Positions 17,775 to 26,595 of a DNA stretch of 38,705 nucleotides are shown one piece after another (the first letter of the stretch is position 1; every line of letters starts with the position of its first letter). Both the position numbers and the translations under genes were made by a program. The stretch is from an uncultured Alphaproteobacteria bacterium (GTDB lineage Bacteria > Pseudomonadota > Alphaproteobacteria > Bin95): the NCBI GenBank assembly GCA_938084065.1, contig CALKDI010000201.1, positions 1 through 38,705 of the forward strand. Direction: 5' to 3'. A model generated the notes under the pieces. That model searched no databases, was not told the origin of the DNA, and was given only the letters and a program-made list of their open reading frames with translations.

Positions 17775-19382
17775 ATGTGCCCCGACAGCCTTTTACCCGC
17801 GATGGATACAGATACCGCCCGTCTTTATGCCACCTTGGAAGATCGGGTAATGGCCCGCGACCAGAAGGGCGCGTCCGACACCTATTACGACCTCGTCCGC
17901 GCCGGTCGTCCGCTGTCTGAGTTGTTAAGTGAGGCTGTCCGCATCCACGGCCCATACACCCATGTGCCCTATCATGAGCGTATCGACGACGGCTTCGTTA
18001 ATTTCGTCAACAACGACCATTGCCTGCTATCGGCCCGCGCCACGATCCATCTCTCGCAATGGCTGCCGCCAGAGGCCCAGGCTTTACCGATGGCGCAGAC
18101 CATCTGGTACATGCCAACCGGCCTGGACATCTGGAACCAGAAAATCCTGAAGGCCCCCGGTCACTACGCTCGTGGCGGCGGCGAACTCCCCGCCGGCCCT
18201 CCACCGGCACCGGTGCGTCACTGGCCGGATCAGGAGCCGAAAGCCCTCTCGGGCCCGCTGGAAGATCGCCTGAATGAATGGGCAACTCAGGTGCATCGCG
18301 GCAATGTGCTGGAGGCGTACTCCATCTTCCTCGGCGTCATGCAAAACCCCGCAGACCGCCAACAGGCCCTGGCCCAATTGGTGTTCGCCGGCCTCTCCGA
18401 CGTTCAGGATCGGGTGCTCTACAACCGCTCCTACACCACCGGACATAAGGCGTTCCGCGCCCGCGCTACGGTGGAGTTAGGCAATCTGATCGGCTGGGAC
18501 CAGGCCCACGACGTGCTGTATGCCGGCGCGCTCGACATCGGCGTCGGTCCGCGCTGGTATTCGACCTATGAGATGGCCTGCAACCTGATCACCGTATTCA
18601 TCGATGGCGACCGCATTTCCGCAATCCCCTATTCCGGCACCAGCGAGCGCGAACGTGAGGTTCTGACTCAGTCCGCACCCCTCACCCAGGCCGAGGGTGA
18701 AGCGCTGATCCACGTCCTCCTGCGTGAGCCAGAGCCGGCCTATATCGAACACCTCGCCAACCTCTTGAAGGCCGGCAAGGGTCCGCGGCAAATCCTGGAT
18801 GTGATCCAACTGGCCGCCGCTCAGGTGTTGCTGGAGACCCGCGACCCAAACGGCTTCTCCATCCCGCAGCACTGCTATGAGTACATGAACACGCTGGGGT
18901 GGTTTTACGACAACTTCCAGCATCCTCAGCGCCTGAAGCTATTGTTCGTCGCCGCCAGCTATCTGAACCGCAACGCCACCCACCAACGGGCATTGGGCGA
19001 TGTCGAGCCGGCACCGGCAAAAGCACCCTCAGCCGCCGCTGGCCTCAGCCCCAACGCAATCCTCGACCATGCAGAGGAAGCCCTGGTGACAATCGAACCA
19101 GAGGCAGCCCTCGCCTGGACCAGAGCCTATCTGGACACAAAAGAAGACCGCGCGCCGCTGGTGCAACGCATCGCCCTCGCCGCCTGCCGCATCGGCAACG
19201 ATCCGCACAACCAAGAGCTCGCGCAATGCCTATTGGAGGATTACGGCAAAAACAAATCCTGGGACCGCGACCGCCTGATTATGGCCGCGGCACAACACAC
19301 CGTGCAGCACCGCAAGTACGGCGACCACCTGGAATGCAGCCACCGCTTCGGTCAGGCTATGGCCGTAGAGCGGCTACAATAG
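17775..19382 (+). CDS. Conserved-looking protein of unknown function, His-rich, mostly helical
   Basis: A 535-aa soluble protein with no signal peptide or membrane helix that I can see. The start at 17775 is supported by ggaga nine bases upstream. I do not recognise the family. Notable features are a His cluster in HGPYTHVPYHE (58-68) followed by NNDHCLL (79-85); TGHKAFRARA (222-231) followed by WDQAHDVLYAG (241-251); IPQHCYEYMNTLGWFYDNF (363-381); and several His near the C-terminus (508-523). The composition suggests packed alpha helices. A Pro/Ala linker at about 411-424 separates a C-terminal helical segment. Regularly spaced His, Asp and Tyr suggest a metal- or cofactor-binding oxidoreductase, but that is a guess. 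It is divergent from the small lipoprotein and convergent with an SDR. Confidence 0.8.
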   Translation: MCPDSLLPAMDTDTARLYATLEDRVMARDQKGASDTYYDLVRAGRPLSELLSEAVRIHGPYTHVPYHERIDDGFVNFVNNDHCLLSARATIHLSQWLPPEAQALPMAQTIWYMPTGLDIWNQKILKAPGHYARGGGELPAGPPPAPVRHWPDQEPKALSGPLEDRLNEWATQVHRGNVLEAYSIFLGVMQNPADRQQALAQLVFAGLSDVQDRVLYNRSYTTGHKAFRARATVELGNLIGWDQAHDVLYAGALDIGVGPRWYSTYEMACNLITVFIDGDRISAIPYSGTSEREREVLTQSAPLTQAEGEALIHVLLREPEPAYIEHLANLLKAGKGPRQILDVIQLAAAQVLLETRDPNGFSIPQHCYEYMNTLGWFYDNFQHPQRLKLLFVAASYLNRNATHQRALGDVEPAPAKAPSAAAGLSPNAILDHAEEALVTIEPEAALAWTRAYLDTKEDRAPLVQRIALAACRIGNDPHNQELAQCLLEDYGKNKSWDRDRLIMAAAQHTVQHRKYGDHLECSHRFGQAMAVERLQ

Positions 19383-19419
19383 CCGCTCCCAAAAAAACAC
19401 CTGCGGCTTCAGTAACCAC

Positions 19420-20157
19420 TTACGTCATCCCGCCAGCAATGCGCAGGTTAGCACCGCTGGTATAGCTGGCCTCGTCCGACAGCAGATAGGCGACGCCGTG
19501 CGCGATCTCGTCGGCTTCACCAGCGCGGCCCATGGGCAGGCCAGGCACCCGCTTGGCCAGCTCGTCCGGCCCCGGCATATCAGTCGCAATCAGGCCAGGT
19601 GCGACCGTGTTGACGCGGATGCTATCGGCCACCAGCTCCTGGCTGAGACCGATAGTCATGGAGTTCACCGCCCCCTTGGTCATCGCATACAGCACTGAAT
19701 TGTTGGGTGAGCCACGATGGGCTGACCCGCTGGAGATGTTGCAAATCACGCCGCCCTGCCCGCCATGTTTGGTGCTCATCCGCTTGATGGCCTCAATGGT
19801 CGGGTACATATAGCCCTTAATGTTGACCGCAATCATACCGTCGATGGTGTCTTGGGTCAGATCCTCAAACCGGCCACGCTGGCTGATCACACCGGCATTG
19901 TTCACCAAATGGGTGAGCCGACCCAGCCCCTGATCCACCGCCTCAAACATCGCCCGCACCGCCGCCAGATCGCCGATATCCGCCTGCACGGCAACGGCCC
20001 GTCGTCCGGCAGCCTCCACATCCATCACGACCTGTGCTGCCGCCTTGGCATTGCCGGCATAGTTGACGGCGACATCATATCCTTTTTCCGCCAACACGCG
20101 CGCGCAGGCTGCGCCGATACCGCGGCTGCCGCCAGTGATGAGAACGATTTTTGACAT
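19420..20157 (-). CDS. Short-chain dehydrogenase/reductase (SDR), FabG-like
   Basis: A 245-aa classical SDR that oxidises or reduces a hydroxyl/keto group with NAD(P). Visible motifs are TGGSRGIG (8-15, nucleotide binding), NNAG (86-89), Ser in NISSGSA (140-146), and Y157 and K161 in YAMTK. The C-terminus ends in SGANLRIAGGMT, as in FabG-type enzymes. I chose the ATG at 20157 because the family begins directly with the first beta strand; an in-frame ATG 18 bp upstream would add six residues. Neither start has a strong ribosome site. There is no fatty-acid-synthesis context, so this is more likely a catabolic or secondary SDR than the housekeeping fabG. It is divergent from the flavin reductase gene. 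Confidence 0.92.
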   Translation of the reverse strand: MSKIVLITGGSRGIGAACARVLAEKGYDVAVNYAGNAKAAAQVVMDVEAAGRRAVAVQADIGDLAAVRAMFEAVDQGLGRLTHLVNNAGVISQRGRFEDLTQDTIDGMIAVNIKGYMYPTIEAIKRMSTKHGGQGGVICNISSGSAHRGSPNNSVLYAMTKGAVNSMTIGLSQELVADSIRVNTVAPGLIATDMPGPDELAKRVPGLPMGRAGEADEIAHGVAYLLSDEASYTSGANLRIAGGMT

Positions 20158-20241
20158 AGCAAAAGGCACTTTCATTGCGAACCGAGCGGAAACGCTCTAA
20201 TCCTAACACCCAACAATCCAACGCCGCCGGAGGCAAGCCCC

Positions 20242-20913
20242 ATGTCGCACTATTTTATCGAAGACCCACGTGAACACGGCCTGAAATTCAACCCGTTCAA
20301 GGCCCTGATCGCCCCCCGCCCCATCGCTTGGGTCTCGACCGTCAGCGCGCAGGGTGTCTGTAACCTGGCACCATACAGCTTTTTCAACGCCGTCAGCGAC
20401 GCGCCGCCGATGATCGTGTTCGCACCCAACAACCCGCGCCCTGGCGGCAATGCCAAGGACACGCTCGCCAATCTGGAGCAGACCGGCGAATTCGTCGTCA
20501 ACCTCTGCAATTACGACCTGCGCGAAGCCATGAACGAAAGCTCCGCCCATGTCGATCCAGAAGTGGACGAGTTTGAGCTGGCCGGCCTCACCAAGGCCGA
20601 CTGCCATCACATCAAGGTGCCACGCGTCGCCGAAGCCCCGGCGTCGCTGGAATGCAAATTCCTGTTCCGCACCCGCCTGCCCTCCTGGCATGCCAAGGTT
20701 GAGAACAACGTCGTGTTCGGCGAAGTCGTCGGCATCCACATCGCCGAGAACATCCTGAACGATGGCCTAGTCGACATGGCAGCCTACCAACCGCTCGCCC
20801 GCCTCGGCTACATGGATTACTCCGTCGTACGCGAAGTCTTCGCCATGGACCGCCCAGACGGCGACCTCGCCTCCTACGAAAGCTCAAAAAAGGGCCGCCG
20901 CGCCGCTGAGTAG
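20242..20913 (+). CDS. Flavin reductase family / FMN-binding split-barrel protein
   Basis: A 223-aa protein of the flavin-reductase-like FMN-binding family. These either supply reduced flavin to a monooxygenase or act as flavoproteins themselves. The family signature is the early block LIAPRPIAWVSTVSAQGVCN (about 22-41), followed by LAPYSFFNAVSDAPPMIVFA and a GEFVVNL block. A strong ggagg site precedes the ATG. No monooxygenase partner lies next to it; the divergent SDR and the downstream enoyl-CoA hydratase are the only neighbours. A strong intrinsic terminator follows, so it is probably transcribed alone. Confidence 0.9.
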   Translation: MSHYFIEDPREHGLKFNPFKALIAPRPIAWVSTVSAQGVCNLAPYSFFNAVSDAPPMIVFAPNNPRPGGNAKDTLANLEQTGEFVVNLCNYDLREAMNESSAHVDPEVDEFELAGLTKADCHHIKVPRVAEAPASLECKFLFRTRLPSWHAKVENNVVFGEVVGIHIAENILNDGLVDMAAYQPLARLGYMDYSVVREVFAMDRPDGDLASYESSKKGRRAAE

Positions 20914-20935
20914 CGCTGACACCGCGGTTACAGCA

Positions 20936-20969
20936 GAGGCGGCGGTCACGGACCGTCGCCTCTTTTTTT
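20936..20969 (+). terminator. Rho-independent terminator after the flavin reductase gene
   Basis: A 12-bp GC-rich stem (gaggcggcggtc with gaccgtcgcctc, one G-U pair), a 3-nt loop (acg) and seven T residues (20963-20969). It lies 22 bp after the stop codon. This is the clearest terminator in the window. Confidence 0.93.
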
Positions 20970-21073
20970 GCGGCTCAGTGCAGAAACTAACCGTTGTAAC
21001 GATTGCCGCGGCGGCGAAACCGCGGCACCATAGGTGCATAAATTCTCAAATACCCTATCAGAGGAAACGCCCA

Positions 21074-21862
21074 ATGGCTGGCTACGAATATCTAAAGGTC
21101 GAGCGCGAAGGTCCGCTCACCATCGTCACGATCAACCGTCCGGAGGTCTACAACGCCCTTCACCCGCCGGCGCATTGGGAGTTCGACAAAGTCTTCACGG
21201 AATTCCGTGATGATCCGGAGCAATGGATTGCCATCGTCACAGGCGCGGGCGACAAGGCGTTCTCTGCTGGCAATGACCTGAAATACCAGGCGGCAGGCGT
21301 CGGCTCGCGGAGCCGGCCGGATTCGGGCTTTGCTGGCATTACCAACCGCTATGACCAGACCAAACCTGTCATCGCGGCGGTGAATGGCTGGGCCATGGGC
21401 GGCGGTTTTGAGACGGCTCTGGCCTGCGATCTGATCATCGCGGCGGAGAACGCTACCTTCGCTCTGCCAGAGCCACGGGTCGGCCTCGCTGCTGGTGCTG
21501 GCGGCATCCACCGTCTGCCACGGCACATCCCGTTCAAGCAGGCCATGGGCATGATCCTGACCGGCCGCCGTGTCAGCGCTGCTGAGGGCAAAGAACTGGG
21601 CTTCGTCAATGAGGTCGTACCGACCGGCGAGGCTTTGGCCGGCGCCAAACGCTGGGCTGCCACCATTCTGGAATGCTCACCCATGTCGATCCGCGCCTCC
21701 AAGCAGGGCGTCTATATGGGCCTGGACGAGACGTCGGTCGGCAACGCCATTCGCAATCAGCATATCTACCCGGCCTACAAGGCGATGGGCGAGTCGGAGG
21801 ACTATATCGAAGGCCCGAAAGCCTTCTCCGAGAAACGCCCGCCGAACTGGAAGGGTCGCTAA
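21074..21862 (+). CDS. Enoyl-CoA hydratase/isomerase family protein
   Basis: A 262-aa crotonase-fold enzyme. The oxyanion-hole blocks are FSAGNDLK (63-70) and AAVNGWAMGGGFE (101-113). Both glutamates used by true enoyl-CoA hydratases are present, E113 in GGGFE and E133 in LPEPRVGL, exactly 20 residues apart as in the rat enzyme. It is therefore likely to hydrate an enoyl-CoA rather than only isomerise. The start ATG at 21074 has gaggaa seven bases upstream. It is separated from the flavin reductase by a terminator, so it needs its own promoter in 20970-21060. The substrate could be an ordinary or an unusual enoyl-CoA such as crotonobetainyl-CoA. Confidence 0.93.
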   Translation: MAGYEYLKVEREGPLTIVTINRPEVYNALHPPAHWEFDKVFTEFRDDPEQWIAIVTGAGDKAFSAGNDLKYQAAGVGSRSRPDSGFAGITNRYDQTKPVIAAVNGWAMGGGFETALACDLIIAAENATFALPEPRVGLAAGAGGIHRLPRHIPFKQAMGMILTGRRVSAAEGKELGFVNEVVPTGEALAGAKRWAATILECSPMSIRASKQGVYMGLDETSVGNAIRNQHIYPAYKAMGESEDYIEGPKAFSEKRPPNWKGR

Positions 21863-21874
21863 AGGCGGCAGCGT

Positions 21875-21917
21875 TAGAGCACCCCTGGCGCAATCTGTTT
21901 GCGCCAGGGGTGCTCTA
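21875..21917. repeat. 19-bp perfect inverted repeat between convergent genes
   Basis: The left arm at 21875-21893 and right arm at 21899-21917 are perfectly complementary over 19 bp, with a 5-nt loop (tctgt). The last three bases of the right arm are the stop codon of the minus-strand ligase gene. There is no T-run on either side, but a stem this strong between convergent genes probably ends or stabilises both transcripts. Confidence 0.85.
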
Positions 21918-23072
21918 CCCAATGATGGCATGCGGCAGAAAGCGAGAGGTGTCGCGGGTGACCTGCGTAGCATCTTCGCGAATGCCGAGCCCGACTGGCT
22001 TCCCGAGCACCAACCAAGAACCAATCACAGTATAGTTGCCGGCAATCCGTGGCAGCGGATGCAGGGCCTGGATAATGTGCCCCTCCGCGCCATAAGGGCC
22101 ATCGACCGTGTAGCGCTTGCCGGACGGCTCCACCCATTCCACATTGGCACCCTCACGGCTGAACAGCGGCTTGCACACATAGCCACCGGATAGGGCAGCG
22201 GCAGGATCGCTCTTAAAGAATGAGGGCAGCAGGTTCGGATGATCCGGAAACATTTGCCAGAGCAGCGGCAGCAGGCCTTTGTTTGACAGGATGGCTTTCC
22301 ACGGCGGCTCCAACCAGCGAACGCCGGCTTTGGGCACGTGTTGGCCGTAGGTATCCTCGAACACCTGTTCCCACGGATACAGCTTGAACATAGCCTGGAT
22401 GATATAGTCGTTGGCGTCTGAGAACCGACCCTCCCCGTCCACGCCGATCTGCTCCAGCGCGACATAGTCTGTGGCGAGGCCGGCTTGGCGAGCGCAGTCC
22501 TCCAGATAAGCCACCGTGCCGCGATCCTCGCCATGGCCCTCGGCGGAGGAGAAATGCAGGTATGAGCCGGGGTCGAAGGCCTCAAACGCGGCTATCAATG
22601 ATTCCTGGATGGAATTGTACTGGTCCGCATCCGGCGGCACCCGCCCGAACACGCGCGCCTGCTCCAGCCAGACCCATTGAAAGAACGCGCTTTCGTACAG
22701 AGAGGTCGGCGTATCCGCGTTGTATTCGTAAAGTTTGGCCGGGCCATGGCCGTCATAGGCAAAATCCATGCGGCCATAGAGCGGCGGCTCACCACGGAAC
22801 CAACTCTGGGCGATGAAGTCCCAGAATGGCTCTGGAATGGCCAGTTGGCGCAACAATTCCTCATCACGGCAGACGCGATCAACCACCTCCATACACATGG
22901 CTTCGATGGCGGCGGTGGGGGCTTCGATGTCGTCCTCCACCTGGCGCAGGGTGAAGCGGTAGTGCGCTCGCTCATCCCAGTACGGCTCACCCTCGATCGT
23001 GTGGAAATGGAAGCCGAGCGCGGTGGCCTGGGCTTGCCAATCGGGGCGTTCTGGAGAGGGAATACGCAGCAT
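21915..23072 (-). CDS. Glutathionylspermidine synthase family protein (ATP-grasp ligase)
   Basis: A 385-aa protein of the GSP_synth family, ATP-grasp C-N ligases whose founder joins glutathione to spermidine. Family blocks visible are GRMDFAYDG (100-108), YEYNADTPTSLYES (115-128) and KPLFSREGANV (301-311), with Lys and Glu residues expected to bind ATP and magnesium. The amidase domain of E. coli Gsp is absent, so this is the stand-alone YgiC/YjfC type, whose substrates are poorly known. The start at 23072 overlaps the tlpA stop codon (tgatg), so the two are almost certainly translationally coupled. Its own stop codon lies inside a 19-bp inverted repeat. Confidence 0.9.
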   Translation of the reverse strand: MLRIPSPERPDWQAQATALGFHFHTIEGEPYWDERAHYRFTLRQVEDDIEAPTAAIEAMCMEVVDRVCRDEELLRQLAIPEPFWDFIAQSWFRGEPPLYGRMDFAYDGHGPAKLYEYNADTPTSLYESAFFQWVWLEQARVFGRVPPDADQYNSIQESLIAAFEAFDPGSYLHFSSAEGHGEDRGTVAYLEDCARQAGLATDYVALEQIGVDGEGRFSDANDYIIQAMFKLYPWEQVFEDTYGQHVPKAGVRWLEPPWKAILSNKGLLPLLWQMFPDHPNLLPSFFKSDPAAALSGGYVCKPLFSREGANVEWVEPSGKRYTVDGPYGAEGHIIQALHPLPRIAGNYTVIGSWLVLGKPVGLGIREDATQVTRDTSRFLPHAIIG

Positions 23073-23680
23073 CAGCGCGCCAATTCGCGGACAGCAGCAA
23101 CCAGCGCTGGATCGTCCCACTCTGCCGGGCCGATATAGCTGGCGGCGATCTCGCCCGCGGCATTGATCAGATAGGTGCGGGGCAGGCCTCTGCCGGCCAG
23201 CGACCGGGTGAAATCACCCTTGGGGTCTAGGTATGGCGGCAGCCGGTAGAGCCGGTGCTGTGCCAGGAACGGCGCGACTTTGAGCAGACCTTCCCGGTCG
23301 GAAGACACCGCGACCACCTGAATGCCATCATCGGCGACGGCGGCTTGCAGGCGATCAAGCGACGGCATCTCACGCACACACGGGCCGCACCATGTGGCCC
23401 ACAGGTTCACGACAACGCCTTTCCCCTTAAAGTCCGCCAGACTGACCGGCTGTCCCTGGCCATCGGTGAAGGCAACCGCGCTGCCCGGCTGCGGCGGCGT
23501 GTGCCGCTCCAACATGGCGGTCCAATCAGGCACCGGGCGAGCAGACTCAGCAGACGACCCTCCGCCCCCTGCGGCGACGACTCGAAGCGGGTCGTCTTCC
23601 CCTTCGCCTGTCATCATGCCATACAGAGCAGCCGCGACCGCGATCACCGCCACCAGCAATATCAGAGCAATCCAGCGCAT
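23072..23680 (-). CDS. tlpA: TlpA-type thioredoxin-like disulfide reductase
   Basis: A 202-aa membrane-anchored thioredoxin-fold protein facing the periplasm. It has an N-terminal hydrophobic anchor (about 4-22), a Gly/Ser-rich linker, and then a TlpA/ResA domain with the active site WATWCGPC (C98 and C101) and a GLPRTYLI block carrying the cis-Pro. TlpA-like proteins reduce periplasmic disulfides, for example during cytochrome oxidase or cytochrome c maturation. A strong ggagga site stands nine to ten bases before the ATG, fixing the start. That start codon shares two bases with the divergent argH start codon. The downstream partner, coupled by tgatg, is the GSP-synthase-like ligase. Confidence 0.92.
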   Translation of the reverse strand: MRWIALILLVAVIAVAAALYGMMTGEGEDDPLRVVAAGGGGSSAESARPVPDWTAMLERHTPPQPGSAVAFTDGQGQPVSLADFKGKGVVVNLWATWCGPCVREMPSLDRLQAAVADDGIQVVAVSSDREGLLKVAPFLAQHRLYRLPPYLDPKGDFTRSLAGRGLPRTYLINAAGEIAASYIGPAEWDDPALVAAVRELAR

Positions 23681-25127
23681 GTCTCAGTCTTCCTCCGATC
23701 AGAACGCCAATCCGCTTTGGGGTGGCCGGTTTGCCGCCGGTCCTGCCGCGATTATGGCGGAGATCAACGTCTCTATTGGCTTCGATAAACGCCTGGCGCC
23801 GCAAGATATTGCCGGCTCCCGCGCGCATGCAGCCATGCTTGCAGATCAAGGGATTATCACAGCAGAAGACAATGCGGCCATTCAACAAGGCTTGAACACG
23901 GTCGAGGCAGAAATAGCCAGCGGCGTCTTCCCCTTCCGCCCGGAATTGGAAGACATCCACATGAATGTGGAGGCCCGACTGCGGGAATTGATCGGCGAAC
24001 CTGCGGGCCGGCTGCACACCGGACGCAGCCGCAATGATCAGGTCGCCACCGACTTCCGTATGTGGGTGCGGCAGGCCTGCGACGAAGCTGACCGGGCACT
24101 GGCCGACCTGCAACAGGCGCTGGTGGACCAGGCCGAGGCCGCGGCTGACATGGTGATGCCGGGCTTCACCCATTTGCAAAACGCCCAGCCGATCACCTTT
24201 GGCCACCATTTGATGGCCTATGTGGAGATGTTCGGCCGTGACCGCAGCCGGTTTGCCGATGCGGCCCAGCGGATGAATGAATTGCCGTTGGGCGCGGCGG
24301 CCCTGGCTGGCACCCCCTTCCCCATCGACCGGCGCGCCACCGCCCAGGCATTGGGCTTTGCCCGACCAACAGCGAATTCGGTCGACAGCGTCTCCGCCCG
24401 CGATTTCGCACTGGAGTTCCTGTCTGCCACCGCGATCAGTGCCACCCACCTCTCGCGCCTGGCCGAAGAAATCGTGCTCTGGTGCTCCGAGGGCTTTGGC
24501 TTCGTCAAACTGTCGGATGCTTTCACCACCGGCTCCAGCATCATGCCACAAAAGCGCAACCCGGATGCGGCAGAGCTGACCCGAGCTAAGTCTGGCCGGA
24601 TGATAGGCTCGCTCACCAGCCTGCTGATCACGATGAAGGGCTTGCCGCTCGCCTATTCCAAGGACATGCAGGAAGACAAAGAGCCCACATTTGAGGCCGC
24701 AGATGCGTTGATGCTCTGCCTCGCCGCCAGCGCCGGCATGGTCCGCGATTTCGCCCCACAGCCAGATGCCATGCGCGCCGCCGCCGCCCGCGGCCATATT
24801 ACGGCCACCGACCTGGCCGATTGGCTGGTGCGCGAGTTGGGCCTGCCCTTCCGTGACGCCCACCACATCACCGGCACCTTGGTGGCCGAGGCTGACCGGC
24901 AAAAAACGTCACTGGCCGGGCTCAGCATCGAATCCATGCGCGCGGTGCATGACGGCATCCATGCCGGTGTCTATGATGTGCTAACGCTGGACGCCTCGGT
25001 CGCAAGCCGGACCAGCGAAGGCGGCACCGCGCCAGTGCGCGTGCTAGAAGCGATTGCAGAAGCTCGGATGCGGTATGGATTGCAAGGGGTTGGCCTACAG
25101 GGGAATGAATCGAACAATGCAGGATAA
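23679..25127 (+). CDS. argH: Argininosuccinate lyase
   Basis: A 482-aa enzyme of the fumarase/aspartase superfamily. It splits argininosuccinate into arginine and fumarate, the last step of arginine synthesis, as a cytosolic homotetramer. Visible blocks are LWGGRF at the start, [21 protein letters not shown] and the signature [11 protein letters not shown] with the catalytic Ser. I take the ATG at 23679 because WGGRF follows after 13 residues and no other start codon lies between. No good Shine-Dalgarno sequence precedes it. The start codon overlaps the start codon of divergent tlpA, so the promoter must lie inside tlpA coding sequence. The 3' end overlaps lptM by 11 bp. Confidence 0.96.
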   Translation: MSQSSSDQNANPLWGGRFAAGPAAIMAEINVSIGFDKRLAPQDIAGSRAHAAMLADQGIITAEDNAAIQQGLNTVEAEIASGVFPFRPELEDIHMNVEARLRELIGEPAGRLHTGRSRNDQVATDFRMWVRQACDEADRALADLQQALVDQAEAAADMVMPGFTHLQNAQPITFGHHLMAYVEMFGRDRSRFADAAQRMNELPLGAAALAGTPFPIDRRATAQALGFARPTANSVDSVSARDFALEFLSATAISATHLSRLAEEIVLWCSEGFGFVKLSDAFTTGSSIMPQKRNPDAAELTRAKSGRMIGSLTSLLITMKGLPLAYSKDMQEDKEPTFEAADALMLCLAASAGMVRDFAPQPDAMRAAAARGHITATDLADWLVRELGLPFRDAHHITGTLVAEADRQKTSLAGLSIESMRAVHDGIHAGVYDVLTLDASVASRTSEGGTAPVRVLEAIAEARMRYGLQGVGLQGNESNNAG

Positions 25128-25272
25128 AAAACGCCTTATGGGACGCCTAGTCATCATGCTGCTGGTGCTGACCGTCATCGCCTTTGCCGTCACCGCGTGT
25201 GGCAAGAAGGGCGATCTGGAGCACAGAGACGGCACAAATTCCACTTACCCGCGGGCCTATCCAACCAAATGA
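25117..25272 (+). CDS. lptM: Small lipoprotein LptM (YifL-like)
   Basis: A 51-aa lipoprotein. A basic [10 protein letters not shown] is followed by a hydrophobic stretch and a lipobox ending TAC, with Cys28 as the lipidated residue, then GKKGDL. The CGKKG start of the mature peptide is the hallmark of the LptM/YifL family. In E. coli LptM helps the LptD-LptE lipopolysaccharide translocon mature. The gene sits between argH and lysA, its usual alphaproteobacterial position, overlapping argH by 11 bp and lysA by 4 bp (atga). A later ATG (25138) is a possible alternative start. Whether the LptD role holds in this organism is inference. Confidence 0.85.
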   Translation: MQDKKRLMGRLVIMLLVLTVIAFAVTACGKKGDLEHRDGTNSTYPRAYPTK

Positions 25273-26537
25273 CGCCATTTCACTACCGGGATCACCGTTT
25301 GTGCGCCGAATCCGTGCGCCTATCCGACATTGCTGAGGCTGTCGGCACGCCGGTCTATGTCTATAGCAGCCAGGCGCTACAGGACTCCTACCGCAGCTAT
25401 GCGGACGCGTTCGCTGGTCTGCCGGTCACGATCTGCTATGCGGTAAAGGCGAACGATTCGCTGGCCGTGCTGCGCCTATTAGCGGCTGAAGGCGCAGGCG
25501 CCGACGTCGTCTCCGGCGGAGAGTTGCGCTATGCCCTGGCCGCCGGCATCCCGGCGGGCCGCGTCGTCTTCTCCGGCGTCGGCAAAACCCGTGAAGAACT
25601 GGCATTCGCGCTAGCCGAAGGCGTCATGCAAATCAACGTCGAGGTCGCCAGCGAGCTGGACGTGCTCAGCCAGATCGCCACCGCCATCGGCAAGACCGCC
25701 AAGGTCGCCATCCGCATCAACCCGGATGTGGACGCCGGCACCATCGCCCAGATCTCCACCGGCAAGGCTGAGAACAAATTCGGGATCGCCTATGAAGATG
25801 CGCCCGCGCTATTCCGGCATGCCCACAGCCTGCCCGGCGTTGAGCCGGTGGGGATCGCCGTGCACATCGGCTCGCAAATCACCAAGCTGGAGCCGTATCG
25901 AGACGCCTTCCTGCGCGTGCGCACGCTGTACGAGGAGCTGAAAGCCGACGGCTTGCCGCTGGAGCGCATCGACCTCGGTGGCGGCTTAGGCATTGTCTAT
26001 AATCAAGAGGAACCGCCCAGCGTCGCCGCCTATGCGGGCGTTGTGCGGGAGGTCTTCCATGGCCTGGACGCGCAGTTCGTGTTCGAGCCAGGACGTCGCA
26101 TTGCTGGCTTGGCAGGTGTGCTGGTGACCAAGGTCATCACGGAAAAGCAGACCGCGACCAAGCGCTTTGTCATTGTCGATGCGGCCATGAACGATCTGAT
26201 CCGTCCGGCGCTCTATGACGCCTATCACCCGATCCAGCCGGAAACTGCGCCAGATGCGGATACGGAATGGATCGAGGCCGATCTGGTCGGCCCAATTTGT
26301 GAGAGCACCGACCAGTTCGCCGCCAACCGGCCACTGCCGCCGCTGTTGGCTGATGACATGTTGGTGATCGGCGCCGCTGGGGCCTATGGGGCAGTGATGG
26401 CCTGCGAGTATAATGGCCGTCCGCGCGTGCCCGAAGTGCTGGTGCGCGGTTCGGATTGGGCCGTGGTGCGCCGCCGCCCGACCTATGAGGAAATGCTAGC
26501 GGCACAAAACCTGCCGCCATGGCTGGAGGAGGCCTAG
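25269..26537 (+). CDS. lysA: Diaminopimelate decarboxylase
   Basis: A 422-aa PLP-dependent fold-III enzyme that decarboxylates meso-diaminopimelate to L-lysine, the last step of lysine synthesis. The PLP Lys is K60 in CYAVKAND, the GGGLG block near residue 240 binds the PLP phosphate, and the catalytic Cys is in GPICESTD. Other blocks seen are HIGSQI and EPGRRIAGLAGVLV. The ATG at 25269 overlaps the lptM stop (atga), so translation is probably coupled. Length and motifs are complete. It keeps the meso-DAP pool shared between lysine and peptidoglycan in balance. Confidence 0.96.
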   Translation: MTPFHYRDHRLCAESVRLSDIAEAVGTPVYVYSSQALQDSYRSYADAFAGLPVTICYAVKANDSLAVLRLLAAEGAGADVVSGGELRYALAAGIPAGRVVFSGVGKTREELAFALAEGVMQINVEVASELDVLSQIATAIGKTAKVAIRINPDVDAGTIAQISTGKAENKFGIAYEDAPALFRHAHSLPGVEPVGIAVHIGSQITKLEPYRDAFLRVRTLYEELKADGLPLERIDLGGGLGIVYNQEEPPSVAAYAGVVREVFHGLDAQFVFEPGRRIAGLAGVLVTKVITEKQTATKRFVIVDAAMNDLIRPALYDAYHPIQPETAPDADTEWIEADLVGPICESTDQFAANRPLPPLLADDMLVIGAAGAYGAVMACEYNGRPRVPEVLVRGSDWAVVRRRPTYEEMLAAQNLPPWLEEA

Positions 26538-26595
26538 ACCCCTGACGTCCATTACCCGTTCCCTGCCGATCCAATACCGGATCGCCCTTGCCTGG

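Noticed and set aside
20179-20193. LexA-like site gaac-N7-aaac upstream of the SDR
   Set aside because: One of the two half-sites deviates from the gaac-N7-gaac consensus, the gene has no SOS link, and a chance match is likely.
23547-24902. Long open frame antisense to argH
   Set aside because: It is a codon-bias shadow; argH motifs are intact across the region and the antisense product looks like nothing known.
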